A DNA stretch of 64,000 nt, from positions 35,707,807 through 35,771,806 of the forward strand of contig NC_087065.1 in assembly GCF_963678635.1 (NCBI RefSeq), written 5' to 3'. The position numbers and the translations under genes are program-made. The notes under the pieces were generated by a model. It ran no database searches. It saw nothing but the letters and a program-made list of their open reading frames with translations, and was not told where the DNA came from. Shown in pieces: positions 12,613 through 24,060 of the stretch. The stretch is from Symsagittifera roscoffensis. Taxonomy: Eukaryota > Xenacoelomorpha > Acoela > Convolutidae. How positions within the stretch are numbered: position 1 is the first letter of the stretch; the number at the start of each line of letters is the position of its first letter.

Positions 12613-13152
12613 TTCCGACTTTCGATACGAAAGTAACGGAATATTTGTGCTCGGGGTGGGTTTTTTTTTCTTCAGACAAATTTCGACTTTTTAACTAGCC
12701 GTTTTTGACGGAATTTTTTTATATCATTCGAAAGGTATTGTTGACCTGAGCTTAAATTTGAAAAGATATTTCACCTGTGATCATTTCTCGTAAAGTTATG
12801 AGGGCTTAAAGATTGCCATTTTGGCCATTTTGACCAATTTGGGACAATTAACGCGCGATATAATTCGCGCTATTAATGCGTAAGCGGAGATTTATTCCGT
12901 CTTATAAATCGTTCCAAATTGGTTGATCGAAGCTTATTTGGCAAAAATGATGTGTTACAAGGAACGAAAATTATCTTTTTATACTTTATATGGCGTGTGG
13001 GGGATGATTTTCATAAAAAATTTCAAATTTTAGAAGAAGAAAAAATTTCATTTTATTTTATTAAACTTAATTTTTTAAGGTTTTTACTGCCCAATAAATC
13101 TTAAAAGGCAGTCGGAACATTCAAGGCTTCGCCCTTATACGAGCAGTCTTGT
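12613..13152 (+). mobile_element. Family A element, copy 5 (array unit 1)
   Basis: Complete copy with all three hairpins. The 3' hairpin reads CAAGGC-TTCG-CCCTTA, a paired variant of CAGGGC-TTC-GCCCTG. It belongs to the first 1299-bp unit. Confidence 0.8.
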
Positions 13153-13911
13153 TATAATTTTGAAAACTAATTTGTGTATAAATTATTCATTTCAAAAATC
13201 TTGCAAAATATGTTCAGCCAAAAACTTTTCAGACTGAAAATTGTAATCACTATTGTTTATATATTGAAATTTGCTCGCTTTACTTTGTTTTACGGTTTAA
13301 CAACCATATAATTGGGTTGACTTATTTGTCATCAAAACCCACTATCGGCAGTTTCTTTTAAATTTCCAACAATAAAATTGTGAGGGGGAGGTTTTAAGAG
13401 GTAACAAAACATGAAATTTGTTTGAAAATATACTGCGACATCTTTCTGAAAGGCGTAATCATAATTATTGAACGATTTGAGAGCCCTAGGTGTCGTATTC
13501 TCAAGGGACCTGGTTATTTTTAAGGGACCACTCTATCATAGTAAGTACCGTTTTTTGATATGCAATGGGATCATACACTATTTTTGTAAATATGAAAATT
13601 TGTTTTGGGCAATAAGTTTTGTTAGCCCATTGCTTTCCGTCTAAAATGCTAGTTTTGCAAAAACAATTTAACGTCTAAATTCATTTTTGTTGGTCACGTC
13701 TAATTTGCTTATCGTCTAATTTGCTGGTGAATTCCCATAGGTTCCAATATTCATAGGTTCCAAAATAAAAAAATCAGTCGCATAAGTTCCAAAATTTATT
13801 TTCTTGAACTCTGATTGGTTGAAATTTGATCCAACAAATTTATGGATCGATTGTTTACTGTTCAACCAGCATAAACTCAAGCTGCAGGTCCCGCATGCAT
13901 TTCGCTTGTTA

Positions 13912-14452
13912 TTCCGACTTTCGATACGAAAGTAACGGAATATTTCTGCTCGGGGTGGGTTTTTTTTTCTTCAGACAAATTTCGACTTTTTAACTAGCCG
14001 TTTTTGACGGAATTTTTTTATATCATTCGAAAAGTATTGTTGACCTGAGCTTAAATTTGAAAAGATATTTCACCTGTGATCATTTCTCGTAAAGTTATGA
14101 GGGCTTAAAGATTGCCATTTTGGCCATTTTGACCAATTTGGGACAATTAACGCGCGATATAATTCGCGCTATTAATGCGTAAGCGGAGATTTATTCCGTC
14201 TTATAAATCGTTCCAAATTGGTTGATCGAAGCTTATTTGGCAAAAATGATGTGTTACAAGGAACGAAAATTATCTTTTTATACTTTATATGGCGTGTGGG
14301 GGATGATTTTCATAAAAAATTTCAAATTTTAGAAGAAGAAAAAATTTCATTTTATTTTATTAAACTTAATTTTTTAAGGTTTTTACTGCCCAATAAATCT
14401 TAAAAGGCAGTCGGAACATTCAAGGCTTCGCCCTTATACGAGCAGTCTTGTT
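13912..14452 (+). mobile_element. Family A element, copy 6 (array unit 2)
   Basis: Nearly identical to copy 5 and displaced by 1299 bases, so it is a product of the tandem amplification and not an independent insertion. Confidence 0.85.
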
Positions 14453-15210
14453 ATAATTTTGAAAACTAATTTGTGTATAAATTATTCATTTCAAAAATCT
14501 TGCAAAATATGTTCAGCCAAAAACTTTTCAGACTGAAAATTGTAATCACTATTGTTTATATATTGAAATTTGCTCGCTTTACTTTGTTTTACGGTTTAAC
14601 AACCATATAATTGGGTTGACTTATTTGTCATCAAAACCCACTATCGGCAGTTTCTTTTAAATTTCCAACAATAAAATTGTGAGGGGGAGGTTTTAAGAGG
14701 TAACAAAACATGAAATTTGTTTGAAAATATACTGCGACATCTTTCTGAAAGGCGTAATCATAATTATTGAACGATTTGAGAGCCCTAGGTGTCGTATTCT
14801 CAAGGGACCTGGTTATTTTTAAGGGACCACTCTATCATAGTAAGTACCGTTTTTTGATATGCAATGGGATCATACACTATTTTTGTAAATATGAAAATTT
14901 GTTTTGGGCAATAAGTTTTGTTAGCCCATTGCTTTCCGTCTAAAATGCTAGTTTTGCAAAAACAATTTAACGTCTAAATTCATTTTTGTTGGTCACGTCT
15001 AATTTGCTTATCGTCTAATTTGCTGGTGAATTCCCATAGGTTCCAATATTCATAGGTTCCAAAATAAAAAAATCAGTCGCATAAGTTCCAAAATTTATTT
15101 TCTTGAACTCTGATTGGTTGAAATTTGATCCAACAAATTTATGGATCGATTGTTTACTGTTCAACCAGCATAAACTCAAGCTGCAGGTCCCGCATGCATT
15201 TCGCTTGTTA

Positions 15211-15751
15211 TTCCGACTTTCGATACGAAAGTAACGGAATATTTCTGCTCGGGGTGGGTTTTTTTTTCTTCAGACAAATTTCGACTTTTTAACTAGCCGT
15301 TTTTGACGGAATTTTTTTATATCATTCGAAAAGTATTGTTGACCTGAGCTTAAATTTGAAAAGATATTTCACCTGTGATCATTTCTCGTAAAGTTATGAG
15401 GGCTTAAAGATTGCCATTTTGGCCATTTTGACCAATTTGGGACAATTAACGCGCGATATAATTCGCGCTATTAACGCGTAAGCGGAGATTTATTCCGTCT
15501 TATAAATCGTTCCAAATTGGTTGATCGAAGCTTATTTGGCATAAATGATGTGTTACAAGGAACGAAAACTATCTTTTTGTACTTTATATGGCGTGTGGGG
15601 GATGATTTTCATAAAAAATTTCAAATTTTAGAAGAAGAAAAAATTTCATTTTATTTTATTAAACTTAATTTTTTAAGGTTTTTACTGCCCAATAAATCTT
15701 AAAAGGCAGTCGGAACATTCAGGGCTTCGCCCTTATACGAGCAGTTTTGTT
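15211..15751 (+). mobile_element. Family A element, copy 7 (array unit 3)
   Basis: Third array copy. It carries a few private differences, such as GAGCAGTTTTG at its end and CATAAATG where copies 5 and 6 read CAAAAATG. Confidence 0.85.
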
Positions 15752-16489
15752 ATAATTTTGAAAACTAATTTGTGTATAAATTATTCATTTCAAAAGTCTT
15801 GCAAAATATTTTCAGCCAAAAACTTTTCAGACTGAAAATTGTAATCACTATTGTTTATATATTAAAATTTGCTCGCTTTACTTTGTTTTACGGTTTAACA
15901 ACCATATAATTGGGTTGACTTATTTGTCATCAAAACCAACTATCGGCAGTTTCTTTTAAATTTTCAACAATAAAATTGTGAGGGGGAGGTTTTAAGAGGT
16001 AACAAAACATGAAATTTGTTTGAAAATATACTGCGACATCTTTCTGAAAGGCGTAATCATAATTATTGAACGATTTGAGAGCCCTAGGTGTCGTATTCTC
16101 AAGGGACCTGGTTATTTTCAAGGGACCACTCTATCATAGTAAGTACCGTTTTTTGATATGCAATGGGATCATACACTATTTTTGTAAATATGAAAATTTG
16201 TTTTGGGCAATAAGTTTTGTTAGCCCATTGCTTTCCGTCTAAAATGCTAGTTTTGCAAAAACAATTTAACGTCTAAATTCATTTTTGTTGGTCACGTCTA
16301 ATTTGCTTATCGTCTAATTTGCTGGTGAATTCCCATAGGTTCCAATATTCATGGGTTCCAAAATAAAAAAATCAGTCGCATAAGTTCCAAAATTTATTTT
16401 CTTGAACTCTGATTGGTTGAAATTTGAGCCAACAAATTTATGGATCGATTGTTTACTGTTCAACCAGCATAAACTCAAGCTGCAGAATA

Positions 16490-16635
16490 GTGACCGCCGC
16501 AGCCGCGCCAACGTGTTGCGAGCTTGCCACTAAAGGGTAGGACTGTGTACGAAATTTAGAGCCGGTTATCGCCGCGAAGCGGCGACGCGCCCGTAGCGCG
16601 CCCACCGGCGACTTTAAGCCGAGACTCGGCTAATT
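16490..16635. other. GC-rich multi-hairpin island
   Basis: A patch far richer in G and C than its surroundings. It contains CGCCGC-GAA-GCGGCG, a GCGCGC-x-GCGCGC type arm pair, and AGCCGA-GAC-TCGGCT. GCCGGT and ACCGGC can pair around the first two to make a branched structure. No coding frame or tRNA pattern fits. It could be the end of a structured mobile element. Confidence 0.6.
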
Positions 16636-16684
16636 TAGTCTTTTGACCAATTGAAAAGATTTGAAACTTATGCGACTGCTTTTT

Positions 16685-17765
16685 TATTTTGGAACCTATG
16701 GGACTAATTTTTTTTATTTTGGAACCTGTGAATACGCACCAGTTTCCTAACCCCCAGTGCCGAAGTGCAACAGTGCCGATAAATGCGGGAAAATTTCAAC
16801 CAATCAAAATTGCTAAACGTTTCTATTGGCTAAATGCCTTTCTCACAAAATCGAAGTCAGTATTAACAGAAAATGTATTAAATCAGTTGAAAATAATCGA
16901 AATTATTAAAATTGGGGGTTTCAACCGCAATACAATTCAGATAATAATCAAGATTAATGAGGTCAAAATCCTAAGAATTTTTCAGTCTTGAAAAATCATA
17001 TGCTTATTATCTAATCGGTCAGTATTAACACTACTGGCCTGGATTTATTTTTCTTACTTTGAGATTTTCGCTATTTACTTTGAGATTTGAATACTCAATT
17101 CTGATTGGCTGAAAGTAAGCTAAAATTAATTTCAAGCATTCGGTCCTTCAAGCATGAGGGACGCCACCATCTTAAACAATTATTTTGGCGCCAAAACATC
17201 TAAATTGCAAATTTTCTCTCCCAAGATTTTTAAGTGCCACTTAAGATTGTAAATTGATCATCGTTTAATTTTTGTTTGCCGCACTTAATATGTGGAGGCG
17301 GAGCAAAAAGCAGAATGGTCCAAGAGCAGAATGGGTCCAAGAGCAGAAAAACAGAAAAAAAATTATCTTTTTTTGATTAATACAGGCTAATTGATAAACA
17401 AGTATTATAATCGTCAATAATACCAAGAAAACGAATAAAATATGCATGAATTGAATGATTTTAACAAGTTTTTCTGAACAAAATTTTAAAAAAATCTCGA
17501 TTAAATTATTCAAATTATGCATAAACTATTGCTTCTTTGGTAATATTGACAATTCTTATACTTAACTTACCCATAAGCTTATAAAAATTGATATTTTTCT
17601 GTTTTTCTGCTCTTGGACCCATTCTGCTCTTAAACCATTCTGCTCATTGACTGGCCACTGTTGAAATTTGTTCATATTTTCGGCACTGTTGAACAAAGTT
17701 TTCATTGTCGGAACTGTTGAACTAAATTTTATTTTTCGGCACTTGCACTTCGGCACTGTTGTACT
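16685..17765. repeat. Cluster of inverted word-pairs
   Basis: 'TTTTATTTTGGAACCT' is doubled at 16683-16730, opposite to the 'GGTTCCAAAATAAAA' words upstream. CAGTGCCGAAGTG-type words lie at 16755-16785 and the inverse CGGCACTGTTGAAC words at 17678-17760. 'AGCAGAATGGGTCCAAGAGCAG' style words at 17308-17354 (shown only in outline) have an inverse at 17599-17645. These look like nested small elements with word-like termini. No gene is visible. Confidence 0.5.
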
Positions 17766-18467
17766 GCCCCGTTTTGAGCAACCCTGATTCTATATCAATA
17801 ATATAATGACTTTCCAAAATTAAATTTCAAAATAACATGTCGCTAGAGAATGGGAAGTCAGTTATAATTTGAATTTTATAGTATTGTTCCGACTTTCGAT
17901 ACGAAAGTGACGGAATATTTGTACTCGGGGTGGGTTTTTTTTTCTTCAGACAAATTTCTACTTTTTAACTAGCCATTTTTGACGGAATTTTTTTATATCA
18001 TTCAAAAGGTATTGTTGTCTTGAGCTTAAATTTTTCAGTTTTTCAGTTTTCGTACTTCAAAAAGACTGTTTCGAAGATGAACAGTTAAAGCGAGAATTTT
18101 TCTAACCAAACCGACGCTGTTATACACTCTCAATTCAGCTCAGCTCAATTGAAATTTATTTTTCGGCACTTGTACTTCGGCACTGTTTTACTGCCCCGTT
18201 TTGAGCAACCCTGATTCTATATCAATAATATAATGACTTTCCAAAATTAAATTTCAAAATAACATGTCGCTAGAGAATGGGAAGTCAGTTATAATTTGAA
18301 TTTTATAGTATTGTTGTTCCGACTTTCGATACGAAAGTGACGGAATATTTGTACTCGGGGTGGGTTTTTTTTTTCTTCAGACAAATTTCTACTTTTTAAC
18401 TAGCCATTTTTGACGGAATTTTTTAATATCATTCAAAAGGTATTGTTGTCTTGAGCTTAAATTTGAA
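17724..18467. repeat. Tandem duplication, offset about 427 bases
   Basis: Sequence from 'atttttcggcact' at about 17724 through the start of a family A copy is repeated from about 18151. A further segment, 18036-18155, is repeated near 18803-18916. The rearrangements break and rejoin family A copies. Confidence 0.75.
17887..18030 (+). mobile_element. Family A element, copy 8 (3'-truncated)
   Basis: Only the first ~145 bases remain, from TTCCGACTTTCGATACGAAAG to 'gagcttaaattt'. It is truncated at the junction of the 427-bp duplication. Confidence 0.75.
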
Positions 18468-18742
18468 AAGATATTTTACCTGTGATCATTTTTCATAAAT
18501 TTACGGGGGTTTAAAGATTGCCATTTTGGCTAATTTGGGACAATTAACACGCGATATATATCGCTTTATTAACGCGTAATAGGAGAGTTAATGCCTCTTA
18601 GAAATTGCTCCAAACTGGTTGAAAGAAGCTTTTTTGCCATAATTGATTTGTTACAAGGAGCGAATTTTATCCTTTTGTTCTTTATATGGCGTGTGGGGGG
18701 ATGTTTTTCATAAAAATTTTCAATTGATACGAGCAGTCTTGT
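18317..18742 (+). mobile_element. Family A element, copy 9 (internally deleted)
   Basis: It keeps the 5' hairpin and the central palindromes, then jumps to ATACGAGCAGTCTTG and so lacks the 3' hairpin. It is flanked by the direct repeat TTTGAATTTTATAG on both sides (about 18295-18308 and 18743-18756). Confidence 0.75.
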
Positions 18743-18916
18743 TTGAATTTTATAGCGAAATAAAACACAAAAAAGTTCGAAAGGCTTATAGTTTTTCAAA
18801 AATCGTTTTTCAGTTTTCGTACTTCAAAATGACTGTTTCGAAGATGAACAGTTAAAGCGAGAATTTTTCTAACCAAACCGACGCTGTTATACATTCTCAA
18901 TTCAGCTCAGCTCAAA

Positions 18917-19860
18917 AACATGAAACACTTACATATTTCCTCCCAAGTCTATCAATCTTAGATATCTTTGAAAAATCTTGAAGAATCTCGGTTAAATCTT
19001 AAAGAAAATCTTGGCTGTCTTGGCAAATTCTTGCCAAAGAATATTGGAAGATATCAAAGTTTCTTCAAGAAAATTCAAAGAATTTTGAAGAAAACAACAA
19101 AGATAACAAACATTTTTTGAAAGATTTTTGACGATTTGCGAAGATGAACGATATTATTTTTAAGTTTTCGAAGATTTCAAAAACAATTTCGGCCCTTTTA
19201 TTGAAGATTAATTTAAGGTTTTCTAAAAAAAAATTTAAAATTCTCCAGAACTCGGTTTTAGAACTCAATTGTAAAACAATTAAAAATTAGGCTAATTATG
19301 ATTATAACAAAGTCAAATTAAATTATAAAAAATTCATTGAAAGGATGCGCATAACTAATAATCATCAGAATAACAATCAAAGTAAAAAAATTTCAAAATT
19401 TTCTGATGATTATCAGTCTCAAAGCAACTAAAACTCAAAGTCTAGAAAAATCTTGAAGATCTTTTCAACATTGCATCAAAAATCAAATTCCTCCGTTGAG
19501 CTGCCGGAGCCATCTTACACGTTTCTTTGGATGTTTTCATGTAGTTTGGACGCTTAGGTACCTTCGAAAAAGCCGGAAGAATTTTATAATTTTTTTGAGA
19601 TCTTTGATGAATCTTCAAGAGTTTTCAAAATCTTGGCAAGATTTTCAAGATGACTGGACCTAGGCCAAGTTTGTAAAAAAACTAATTCATCTGAGCTACC
19701 GAAGTATTCATGTACTATGTAATCGTGCACGCAAATAATCTGAACATTCAAAAAATCACCCAACATGCAAATCATCTGAGCTATCTCGGCAGCTTTCGCG
19801 AACAAAACTTACTTACAAAACTGGAAATTCAGTTAGAAATTTTCAATTTTTTTCCGCGCT
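18917..19860. repeat. Low-complexity AAGATTTTC/GAAAATCTT-rich DNA
   Basis: Degenerate repetition of 'atcttgaagaa', 'gaagatttt' and 'tttcaagaa' phrases from about 18950 to 19640. Open frames here are products of this repetition. No gene is supported. Confidence 0.5.
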
Positions 19861-20880
19861 GATTCAGGGTTTTATCATGGCTATTTTATCCGTGATTATC
19901 GATGAGCATTATAGCCATGCAGAGATAGCTATCTATGACAGGTCAACCCGGGTATTTAAATGCAATTTTGGATCAACCTTACAATCCCCCTGCCTTAGTG
20001 AACAACCGTAGAATATCTACCCCACGTAGAATATCTACACCCTATATTTATTTTGAAAATTAATTCTGTATAAAATAAGATTTTCCAACAAACGCGCAAA
20101 TAAATTGTTTCGGCAGTTTTCATGCGGTGTTGCATTTGAATGCTATTTTTTACTTAAGCTATGGTATTTTCATTTTAGCGCATATCTAAAAATTTAGCGC
20201 ATATCTGGGCTATACTAAAGGCATTTCCTAAAAAATTTATATCCCTCCAATACGATTGGGGGGGGGGGGGGGGGGGGGGTGGGGGGTATTGAACGGTTGA
20301 TTCGCATATTTCATCTAGGCTATCAATAAATAGCCATTCAGGTTCGTTCAATTAACTTGATCTGATTATTTTTATCGAATATTTCCCTAACTTCACACTT
20401 TTTGTCAACATAATACCTCTGAACTGCTTGTAAAGGTCTATGAAGCAGTTTTTACTTCAAAAATATTGAAGAAGTTTTCAAAAAAATGAAATTTCTTATT
20501 CTAAATCAATAGTGATTTTTCAAAAATTTGGACTCAAATTGAATGTGCTAGAAAATGTGAAGTCAGCCATTTTTTCAATGTTTGTTTTTGTTTTAATTGA
20601 AATAAAGCTGGAAAAAAGGCAAAAGTTTGCGATCAGTAACGAATAATTTACAGATGGTTAGCTTAAAGATTAACCTTAATTTGGTGGTTTTAGCCATGTA
20701 AGTTAATTTTAACATTTTTATATGGAATTATACACCAAAAATGTAACTTTTTGTATATCGCTAGATAATTTTTATTTAGAAAATTTTGGTGGTTGAGAAA
20801 AAAAGGCCTGTTTTTTTTTACAAAATTATCTTGATTTTTTTGCATATGAATTGTGATTTTTGGGTGAAAAACTCATCCTG
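19861..20880. other. Intergenic; G-run and doubled short words
   Basis: GTAGAATATCTAC is doubled near 20008-20038 and TTTAGCGCATATCT near 20177-20208. A run of more than 20 G lies at about 20259-20286. No gene is visible. Confidence 0.4.
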
Positions 20881-21760
20881 GACTACGTCATAAACACAAG
20901 TATATTTGAGCACAAAAGCAAGTTTGCAACAAAAAAGGGATTAAATTTTTTTACCTCAAACTTGTGTTTTTCTATGACAAAAGGCATATCATACAATTTT
21001 CATATATGAAAACTATATGATAAGCATTTTTCTGACCGAAACTGAAATTATCTTTGTGACAGTAAGTTGATCTCAATCACTGAAAACCTCTATAAAACTC
21101 ATTTAAAATTGCCCAACAAAAGTTTCAATTTTCTAGTTTTTCTCTAAAAAAATGCTTGTCGTTTAATTTCATATTTGAAAGTTACATGATACGCAGTTTT
21201 CCGAACAAAACTAAAATAATGTTTTTGATAGTTAAATTGCTATTTGTCATTGAAAGCCTTCATTAACCTCATTTGTAATTACAGAAACATGTTTTGGAGA
21301 GATTTTTGAAAAAAAAAATTATAACAGAATGCTTATCATACAATTTTCATCCATGAAAACAGTATGATAAGCATTTTTCATCCAAATTTTTTAAATCAGT
21401 TTTACATGCCCAGAAAGGTTGAATTGAGCCAAATAGAATGAAAATGTATATTGAAAATCTTTAAAACAAATTTGAAATTTTGTATGAAAATTGCATGACA
21501 AGCGTTTTTTCCATACTATGAAATTGTATGATCTGCATTTTTCATCCAAATTTTTTTAAATCATTTTTTACATGACCAGAAAATTTCAAATGAGCCAAAT
21601 CGAATGAAAACGTGTATTTAAAATTTACAGTTTTTAAATTTTGTATGAAAATTGTATGACAAGCGTTTCTTCCATACTATGAATTTGTATGATCAGCATT
21701 TTTTTCATGCTTTTTAATGCTATGGATGACTTGAAACAACATGACCCAGATTTATTTTTT
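20880..21760. repeat. About 165-bp tandem array with palindromic core
   Basis: Five degenerate units are spaced about 155-170 bases apart. Each contains a core such as TGCTTATCATACAATTTTCAT followed by its inverse (ATGAAAACAGTATGATAAGCA). Cores are near 20980, 21160, 21325, 21485 and 21650. The same core word recurs singly at 61.75, 61.91, 62.44-62.57 and 63.39 kb. Confidence 0.65.
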
Positions 21761-22425
21761 CAAGTGCATCAGAATCGAATATATCATTTTACAGCAGACT
21801 TCAATAAAAACCAGGTTGGTACAAATATGATAGACGGGTATTGATAAAGTAACCAGGTTGCCCTTGAATAGGACGTCTCATTTTTCCAAGTTTTTTTTAT
21901 TAGAAGGCTATGATATAGAAACATGCCCAATTATATTTCCCAAAGAATTTTTGAGTTTCAACTGCAAATCATTTGTGAAATATCCCTCCGAAGTTTTTGA
22001 AGGCAAAGAAATGAAAAAAAAAAAGACATAAGAAGTCTAATACAACTATGCATTTCAAATGATAAATAGTTAGTAACAAATAATTTGTGCGGTGATAAAA
22101 GCAAAATGATGAAAACTTAATATACTGTTTGGAAACTAAATTGTTTTTGAAAATGCATTATTCATACGCAACTCAGTTTTAATTCTTTACTTGTGTAAGT
22201 AGTGTATTTGTCTATGCGGAACCTATCATAATTGCCGTTCATGGTAGTTTTTTAGAGGAACTGGTCTACCATAATGTGCATGCAGAGCTTTTCTAGCATC
22301 TCAATCCATTGTCGCAGGCCCTCGCACGATTGAAAAACATATATTGGGAACCACAATTGTGGTAGAAGGTACTCTTCAACTGTTTCACTGCCAATTCTTT
22401 TTTTTTTCAAATACCTTTCGAACAT
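21761..22425. other. No gene seen
   Basis: AT-rich DNA with no convincing coding sequence, element edge or RNA gene. Confidence 0.4.
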
Positions 22426-22645
22426 TTTTGACGGAATTTTTTTATATCGTTCGAAAGGTATTTTTTCAATTTAAGCTCAATTCCTTTCGAACGATACCTT
22501 TCGAACGATATAAAAAAATGCCTTTCGAACGATATAAAAAAATTCCGTCAAAAATGGCTAGTTAAAAAGTCGAAATTTGTCTGAAGAAAAAAAAACCCAC
22601 CCGAGCACAAATATTCCGTTACTTTCGCATCGAAAGTCGGAACAA
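22426..22645 (-). mobile_element. Family A 5' fragment with local foldback, copy 10
   Basis: The right part is a reversed family A 5' end (GTCAAAAATGGCTAGTT to TATCGAAAGTCGGAAC, with a one-base change to GCATCG). The left part is a short inverted copy, TTTTTGACGGAATTT to TCGTTCGAAAGGTA, making a foldback. The word CCTTTCGAACGATA is repeated three times in its loop. Confidence 0.7.
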
Positions 22646-22917
22646 TTACGTCTAATTTTTCATAAATATAGTTATGCTTCGAAGTCTAAATTCATTTTTG
22701 CCACGTCTAGTTTGCTTGTCGTCAATTTTTTTGGCAGCGGAATATTTGTTAGCTATTTGGTACGTTTTTTTGACAGGTGCACGCTTATTTTCTAGCCTGT
22801 TCTGAAAGAATAGTTTGTAACATCTAAAAGGAGTTTAGGAAATTAGACGACCAGAAAATAACGGAGTTTAGATGATCAGTTGCGTGCAAATTGCATGAAA
22901 TTTGTTTAAAAAACTTA

Positions 22918-23449
22918 ACAAGACTGCTCGTATCAGGGCGAAGCCCCGAATGTTTCGACTGCCTTTTAAGATTTATGGAGCAGTAAAAACCTAAGAAAAA
23001 CTAAATTTAATAAAATAAAATGAAAATTTTTTTTTCTAAAATTTGAAATTTTTTATGAAAATCATCCCCCCACACGCCATATAAAGTACAAAAGAATAGA
23101 TTTTGCTCCTTGTAACAAATCAATTATGGCAAATAAGCTTCTTTCAACCAATTTCTAAGACGATTTCTAAGACGGGTTAATTCTCCGCTTACGCGTTAAT
23201 AGCGCGAAATAAATCGCGCGTTAATTGTCCCAAATTGGCCAAAATGGCAATCTTTAAACCCCCCATAAATTAACGAAAAATGATCACAGGTAAAATATCT
23301 TTTCAAGTTTAAGCTCAAGACAACAATACCTTTCGAATGATATAAAAAATTTTCGTCAAAATGGCTAGTTAAAAAGTCGAAGTTTGTCTGAAGAAAAAAA
23401 AACCCACCCGAGCACAAATTTTCCGTTACTTTCGTATCGAAAGTCGAAA
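22918..23449 (-). mobile_element. Family A element, copy 11
   Basis: Complete reversed copy. It begins CAAGACTGCTCGTATCAGGGC, carries the CAGGGC-GAA-GCCC(C) hairpin and ends CGAAAGTCGAAAC. Read in its own direction it sits between T on both sides. Confidence 0.8.
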
Positions 23450-23754
23450 CAATTAACTTTTGTTGGAGTAATTACTCCTTGTCCAACCAGAAATCGGGTT
23501 ATGAATATCACTGTTGTATAATTTATGCATTTCAAAAATCTAATTTACTTTTTCAAGTTCAAAGTTTTCTAGTTTTTAAAATAGTATTTTTGATCACTTC
23601 TGTGATTATATAGTCTTTTTTGTTTTTGTGTGACTTCATTCAAACCAATAAATGTTGTTTTGGCTCAGTTTTTATTGTCCAAATTCCCAAAAGTTTTTGT
23701 CAAAATTCCGTTTTTTTTACGGTCGTCTAATTTGCTTGTCTAATTTCCTAGGCC

Positions 23755-24060
23755 CCCATATAAAAGATATCGATGCGCTGGGCTCAAATTTGAGAAAATC
23801 CCACCTGCAATCCAATCCTTTTTCGTGGTAAAATGAAAATTGCCGTTTTTGGTCAATTAACGCCTCAAGCAATGCTTTCTGTTAGATTTGACCTGATAAC
23901 TTGGTCAAATCGAAAAGTTTTTAATAACTCTGATATTTGTCTTTAATTCTCTTGCTGTTTTAAATTATTCGTTTCGTTTCTTAAAATAAAAATTACTTAA
24001 TAAACGTTTTAAGGCTAAGGAAGCATTCAGGCTTTTGCTCTGATAATAGCAGGTTCATTT
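23755..24060 (+). mobile_element. Diverged family A-like relic
   Basis: It keeps the order of family A landmarks: 'gagctcaaatt', 'cacctg', 'attgccgtttttggtcaattaacgc', 'aaacgttttaaggc', 'aagcattcaggctttt-gctctgata'. Many substitutions make it an older relative. Confidence 0.45.

Larger units (their letters stand above)
8360..13020. repeat. Direct tandem duplication of a 2338-bp unit, two copies
   Basis: Sequence from roughly 8360 is repeated almost base for base 2338 bases later (for example 9320 against 11658, and 9988 against 12326). Each unit holds the 3' part of one family A copy, about 1.8 kb of non-coding DNA and the 5' part of the next copy. This is what unequal exchange between neighbouring family A copies would give. 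The two 77-codon and two 122-codon open frames are only the same repeat translated twice. Confidence 0.85.
12586..16482. repeat. Three tandem copies of a 1299-bp unit
   Basis: The units run 12586-13884, 13885-15183 and 15184-16482. All begin CAGGTCCCGCATGC except that the third is followed by CAGAATAGTG. Each unit contains one complete family A element and about 750 bases of flank. Copies 1 and 2 are nearly identical and copy 3 has a few more differences. A 61-codon open frame repeats at the same place in each unit and is not a gene. Junctions at a shared CAG suggest microhomology-driven or rolling-circle amplification. Confidence 0.9.

Noticed and set aside
9320-12694. Repeated open frames of 77 and 122 codons
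   Set aside because: They recur only because a 2338-bp block is duplicated. They overlap family A sequence and carry no motifs.
12919-15702. Three identical 61-codon frames
   Set aside because: They lie inside tandem family A copies and similar frames appear in other copies with stops, so no conserved protein is implied.
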